Assembly: GCF_014640975.1 (NCBI RefSeq)
Contig: NZ_BMHO01000001.1
Span: 62,001 to 126,000, forward strand
DNA length: 64,000 nt
Source of the DNA: Microbacterium faecale
Lineage (GTDB): Bacteria; Actinomycetota; Actinomycetes; Actinomycetales; Microbacteriaceae
Direction: 5' to 3'
The number at the start of each line of letters is the position of its first letter. Positions within the stretch are counted from its first letter, which is position 1. The translations under genes and the position numbers were made by a program. Shown one piece after another: positions 60,442 through 64,000 of this stretch. The notes under the pieces were generated by a model. That model was not told the DNA's origin and searched no databases. It saw only the letters and a list, made by a program, of their open reading frames with translations.

Positions 60442-60690
60442 ATGCCCACCATCGTCGTCGACGTCATGCCCAAGGCCGAACTCCTCGATCCGCAGGGCAA
60501 GGCCGTGACGGGTTCGCTCGACCGCCTCGGCCACGGCCGATTCGAGAACGTGCGCATCGGCAAGCGCATCGAGATGACGGTCGACGGAGAGGTCACCGAT
60601 GAGGTGCTCGCCGAGGCGAAGAAGGTCGCCAACGACGTGCTCTCGAACTCGGTCATCGAGGACGTCGTCAGCATCGAGGTGGTCGAGTGA
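60442..60690 (+). CDS. purS: Phosphoribosylformylglycinamidine synthase subunit PurS
   Basis: The 82-residue small subunit of the three-part FGAM synthase. [29 protein letters not shown] and [13 protein letters not shown] are typical of PurS, which forms a dimer that bridges PurQ and PurL. Stop and PurQ GTG start overlap (GTGA). The purL gene is not in the window. Confidence 0.95.
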   Translation: MPTIVVDVMPKAELLDPQGKAVTGSLDRLGHGRFENVRIGKRIEMTVDGEVTDEVLAEAKKVANDVLSNSVIEDVVSIEVVE

Positions 60691-61394
60691 CCGCGCGGAT
60701 CGGGGTCGTCACCTTCCCCGGATCCCTGGACGATCGCGACGCGCAGCGAGCGATCCGGGTGGCGGGCGCGGAGCCGGTGGCACTCTGGCACGGCTCCCAC
60801 GACCTCGAGGGCGTCGACGCCGTCGTCCTGCCGGGCGGCTTCTCGTACGGCGACTACCTGCGCGCCGGCGCGATCGCCGCGCTCGCGCCGATCATGACCG
60901 AGGTGAAGCAGGCCGCCGAAAAGGGCATGCCCGTGCTCGGCATCTGCAACGGCTTCCAGATGCTCGTCGAGGCGCACCTGCTGCCGGGCGGACTCATCCG
61001 AAACGCGCACCAGCAGTTCATCCGCCGCGACCAGAAGCTCGTCGTCGAGAACGCCGACACCGCGTGGACGAACGCCTTCGACGCGGGCGACGAGATCATC
61101 ATCCCGCTCAAGAACGCCGACGGTGGATTCACCGCTGACGAGGAGACGCTGAAGCGCATCGAGGGCGAGGGCCAGGTCGCGTTCCGCTACGCGGGCGTCA
61201 ACCCGAACGGATCCCTGCGCGACATCGCGGGGCTGACGAACGAGCGCGGCAACGTCGTCGGACTCATGCCCCACCCCGAGCACGCGGTCGAGCCGGGCTT
61301 CGGCCCGAACACGCCCGCCGCGATGCGCTCGGGCGTCGACGGCCTGCGGATCTTCGAGAGCGCGCTGAACGCGCTCGCTTCTCGCGTCGCGTAG
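60687..61394 (+). CDS. purQ: Phosphoribosylformylglycinamidine synthase subunit PurQ (glutaminase)
   Basis: Supplies ammonia from glutamine for FGAM synthesis. The 235-residue class I glutamine amidotransferase has nucleophile Cys87 in [10 protein letters not shown] and the partner His196 and Glu198 in [26 protein letters not shown] is typical of PurQ. The start is GTG, overlapping the purS stop. No purL follows; the next gene is a hydroxyacid dehydrogenase. Confidence 0.95.
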   Translation: MTARIGVVTFPGSLDDRDAQRAIRVAGAEPVALWHGSHDLEGVDAVVLPGGFSYGDYLRAGAIAALAPIMTEVKQAAEKGMPVLGICNGFQMLVEAHLLPGGLIRNAHQQFIRRDQKLVVENADTAWTNAFDAGDEIIIPLKNADGGFTADEETLKRIEGEGQVAFRYAGVNPNGSLRDIAGLTNERGNVVGLMPHPEHAVEPGFGPNTPAAMRSGVDGLRIFESALNALASRVA

Positions 61395-61505
61395 CACGTT
61401 CCTCGGGCGGGTCAGACACAACCACCGCGCCCGACCCTGCGAACGCGACGCGGATCACGACGTTCCGGCGCCCACCTGACCGTGGCACCCCGCTACGGTG
61501 GACTG

Positions 61506-62435
61506 GTGACCGATTCGCTGATTGTCTCCGTCCCGACCGAGCAGCTGCGCGACGACGTGCGCGCCCACCTGGATCCCGCCCTCGATGTTGAGGTGGTTCT
61601 CTGGGTCGACGGCGAGCCGCCGCGCGAGCGCATCGACGTCGTCGTGCCGCCATACATGAAGCAGGGCGCGATGTTGCGCGCGGTCGCCGGCGTCTCACCG
61701 CAACTCGTCCAGGCCCAGTCGATCGGCTACGACGGTGTCGCCGACGTGCTGCCCGGGGGCCTCGTCTACGCGAACGCCTCGAGCGTGCATGAGACGGCGA
61801 CGGCTGAGCTCACCCTCGGGCTGATGCTCGCGGCACAGCGAGACATGCACGTCTTCCTGCGCCGTCAGTTCGCGGGTGAGTGGACCAAGCACTGGACGCC
61901 GGGACTGGCGGATCGTCGCGTACTGCTGCTCGGGTACGGCGGCGTCGCAAAGGCCATCGCCCAGCGCCTCGTCGGCTTCGAAGTCGACGTCGTGCCCGTC
62001 GCTTCCCGCGCCCGCGACGAGGACGGCGTGCATGTGCACGGCATCGACGAGCTGCCGGAGCTGCTCACCACCGCCGACATCGTCGTCAACGTCCTTCCCG
62101 GCGGTGACACCACCCATCACCTCATCGACGACGCCGCGCTCTCGGCGCTCCCGGACGGCGCGCTCGTCGTCAACGTCGGGCGGGGCCCGACGTTCGACAC
62201 CGATGCCGTCGTCGACCACGTGCAGCGTGGCCGGATCCGGTTCGCGGCAGACGTGTTCGACCCGGAGCCGTTGCCGGCCGATCACCCGCTGTGGAGTCTC
62301 GACGACGTCATCATCACGCCCCACGTGGGCGGCATGTCAGACGCGATGCGCCCCCGCATCGCGAAGCTCGTCGCCTCGCAGGCGGAGCGCATCGCGGGTG
62401 GCGAGGATCCGATCAACGTCGTCATCCGCGGCTGA
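61506..62435 (+). CDS. D-2-hydroxyacid dehydrogenase family protein
   Basis: An NAD(P)-dependent oxidoreductase of 309 residues. The cofactor loop GYGGVAKAIAQRLVGFEVDVVPVASR is GxGxxxxx-like, VNVLPGGDTTHHLID matches the family substrate region, VVNVGRGPTFD supplies the Arg, and DVFDPEPLPADHPLWSLDDVIITPHVGGMSD carries the Glu and His of the catalytic trio. The start is GTG 61506. The family reduces 2-keto acids such as hydroxypyruvate or glyoxylate; substrate not known. Spacing of 111 bases from purQ suggests its own promoter. Confidence 0.87.
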   Translation: MTDSLIVSVPTEQLRDDVRAHLDPALDVEVVLWVDGEPPRERIDVVVPPYMKQGAMLRAVAGVSPQLVQAQSIGYDGVADVLPGGLVYANASSVHETATAELTLGLMLAAQRDMHVFLRRQFAGEWTKHWTPGLADRRVLLLGYGGVAKAIAQRLVGFEVDVVPVASRARDEDGVHVHGIDELPELLTTADIVVNVLPGGDTTHHLIDDAALSALPDGALVVNVGRGPTFDTDAVVDHVQRGRIRFAADVFDPEPLPADHPLWSLDDVIITPHVGGMSDAMRPRIAKLVASQAERIAGGEDPINVVIRG

Positions 62436-62448
62436 GCGCCCCACCCCG

Positions 62449-63912
62449 CTACACGCCGAGCCAGACCCGGATCGGGTCGACGAGGAAGTAGACCACGAAC
62501 AGGATCGAGACGATCCACATCAGCGGGTGGATCTCGCGGATCTTCCCACGCGCGAGCTTCACGATCACGAAGGCGATGAACCCGGCGCCGATGCCGTCCG
62601 CGATCGAGTAGGTGAACGGCATCACCGCGATCGTGAGGAACGCGGGGATCGCGATGTCGGCGTTCTTCCAGTCGATGCCCGCGATCTGGGTCATCATCAG
62701 GTATCCGACGAGCACGAGCGCGGGTGCGGCTGCCTCGTAGGGCACGAGCCCGACCAGCGGCGAGAACAGCGTCGCGAGCAGGAAGCACACACCGGTCGTG
62801 ATGGATGCGAGCCCCGTGCGCGCGCCTTCGCCGACGCCGGCGCTCGACTCGACGAACGCCGTATTGGACGACACGGATCCGACGCCACCGGCGATCGCGC
62901 CGACCGAGTCGACGAGCAGGATGCGCGTCGAGCGCGGCGGGTTGCCGTTCGCGTCGAGCAGCTTCGCTTCGCCGCCGACGGCGACCATCGTGCCCATCGT
63001 GTCGAAGAAGTCGGCGAGCATGACCGAGAACACGAGCAGCACAAGCGCGACGATGCCAATGTTCTGGAAGGAACCGAGCAGGTTGAACTGCCCGATCAGC
63101 GAGAAGTCGGGCATCGAGAAGATGCCGTCGAACGTCGGGGCGCTGTTGAATCCGCCCGGGTTGTCTTCCGAGCGGCCCCCGATGTGCAGCGTGTTCTCGA
63201 GGGTCACGGCGAGCGCGGTCGCCACGAGAATCGAGATGAGCAGCGCACCGCGCACCTTGCGCACGTGCAGCACGATCGTGAGAACCAGACCGACGACGAA
63301 CACGAGCACGGGGAGCGTGCCGAGGTTGCCGAGCGACAGGATCGTCGCGCCGTCGCCGCTGACGACACCCGCGTTGCCGAGCCCGATGAGCGTGATGAAC
63401 AGACCGATGCCGACACCGATCGCGGTCTTCAGCTCGGTCGGGACTGCACGGAACACCGCCGCGCGGAACCCTGTCAACACGAGGATGAGGATGATGATGC
63501 CCTCGAGGACGATGACGCCCATCGCATCGGCCCAGGTGACGTTCGGGAGTCCGGCAATCGAGAAGGCGACCACCGCGTTGAGCCCGAGACCGGCGGCGAG
63601 CGCGAGCGGGTAGTTCGCGATCGCGCCCATGAGGATCGACATGACGCCAGCGACGAGCGCCGTCGCCGACGCGATCATCGCGAGGTTCGGCCCGCCGTCT
63701 GCGAGGGTCCCACCTCCGAGCACCTGACCGGTGCCGTCCTCAACCGTGCCGAGGATCAGCGGGTTGAGCACGACGATGTACGCCATCGCGAAGAACGTGA
63801 CGATGCCGCCGCGAATCTCGGTGCCTATCGTCGATCCGCGCTCGGAGATCTGGAAATATCGATCGATCGCGCCGGGGCGCTTCTGGGTCGCGGATGCGTT
63901 CACCGAGGTCAT
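62449..63912 (-). CDS. NCS2-family adenine/guanine/hypoxanthine permease (AzgA-like)
   Basis: A 487-residue nucleobase transporter with about 13 hydrophobic segments. AzgA-group marks are FFAMAYIVVLNPLILG, ANYPLALAAGLGLNAVVAFS, VMLADFFDTMGTMVAVG on helix 8 and GSVSSNTAFVESSAGVGEGARTGLAS on helix 10. I start it at ATG 63912 (MTSVNASATQ). It is convergent with the dehydrogenase gene. It probably salvages purine bases, which fits the purine-synthesis context, though no shared regulation is seen. Confidence 0.92.
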   Translation of the reverse strand: MTSVNASATQKRPGAIDRYFQISERGSTIGTEIRGGIVTFFAMAYIVVLNPLILGTVEDGTGQVLGGGTLADGGPNLAMIASATALVAGVMSILMGAIANYPLALAAGLGLNAVVAFSIAGLPNVTWADAMGVIVLEGIIILILVLTGFRAAVFRAVPTELKTAIGVGIGLFITLIGLGNAGVVSGDGATILSLGNLGTLPVLVFVVGLVLTIVLHVRKVRGALLISILVATALAVTLENTLHIGGRSEDNPGGFNSAPTFDGIFSMPDFSLIGQFNLLGSFQNIGIVALVLLVFSVMLADFFDTMGTMVAVGGEAKLLDANGNPPRSTRILLVDSVGAIAGGVGSVSSNTAFVESSAGVGEGARTGLASITTGVCFLLATLFSPLVGLVPYEAAAPALVLVGYLMMTQIAGIDWKNADIAIPAFLTIAVMPFTYSIADGIGAGFIAFVIVKLARGKIREIHPLMWIVSILFVVYFLVDPIRVWLGV

Positions 63913-64000
63913 AGGAACGATGTTCCCATAGCGCGCGAGCGGTCCGCACCCGCACAATGGGCGCAGGCGGCACTTCCTGTCGCCAACATGTGTAGTATAG
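63913..64000. promoter_or_regulatory. Window-end intergenic region upstream of the AzgA-like gene
   Basis: A short dyad, GGAAC-GAT-GTTCC (63914-63926), lies directly before the permease start and would cover its ribosome-binding site. At the extreme right, TAGTAT (63993-63998) on the plus strand resembles a -10 box for a gene beyond the window. Neither can be confirmed here. Confidence 0.3.

Noticed and set aside
61404..61435. Stem TCGGGCG/CGCCCGA after purQ as terminator
   Set aside because: Seven pairs with an 18-base loop and no U-run is too weak in such GC-rich DNA.
63913..64000. Purine riboswitch before the AzgA-like permease
   Set aside because: The leader is short and GC-rich, and no three-way-junction loops of the purine aptamer can be seen.

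Overview
The window is high-GC DNA from an actinobacterium, most likely of the family Microbacteriaceae (Microbacterium-like). The evidence is the codon use, frequent GTG starts, ATGA-coupled operons, a DUF3073 gene, a sterol-carrier gene beside purD, and CebR-type operators. No rRNA, tRNA or CRISPR array was recognised.

Positions 1-15013 look like ordinary chromosome. They hold an ECF transporter ATPase-permease fusion (cut by the window start), a VanY-type peptidase, an aldose epimerase, a DEAD-box helicase with a long repetitive basic/acidic N-terminus, a large RND-type exporter, a universal stress protein, DUF3073, an MFS transporter, a DUF4097/PadR pair, a MerR-TipAS regulator and a DUF308 membrane protein. 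Several genes here end in very long hairpins, including a perfect 52-bp palindrome at 9691-9742.

Positions 15029-34889 form an accessory island of about 20 kb lying between the convergent 3' ends of the DUF308 gene and purF. A 36-bp direct repeat (34/36 identical) marks both ends and includes the last codons of the DUF308 gene. The island reads as a CoA-dependent catabolic system for an unidentified carboxylic, possibly aromatic or alicyclic, compound. It carries an amidohydrolase, an AMP-forming CoA ligase, two SDR dehydrogenases, a hydratase/hydroxyacyl-CoA dehydrogenase fusion, a thiolase, a PaaI-like thioesterase, several NTF2-like proteins, two DUF3237 proteins, an alpha/beta hydrolase, a peptide-type ABC importer with a permease-ATPase fusion, and PaaX and MarR regulators.

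Positions 34921-62435 carry de novo purine genes (purF, purM, purD, purC, purS, purQ; no purL is seen). They are interrupted by a second accessory block at about 39731-51085. In this block an ISL3 element, an IS256 element and an IS3 element bracket a LacI-regulated sugar importer, a GH31 alpha-glycosidase and a frameshifted small membrane-protein gene. Only the IS3 copy shows a target duplication.

Positions 53945-59950 form a cellobiose/beta-glucoside locus: a LacI regulator of CebR type, a GH1 beta-glucosidase, two permeases and a lipoprotein. Twin TGAGAGCGCTCCCA operators lie upstream, one of them exactly between the -35 and -10 boxes. Two NCS2-family nucleobase permeases lie near the purine genes, and a D-2-hydroxyacid dehydrogenase follows purQ.
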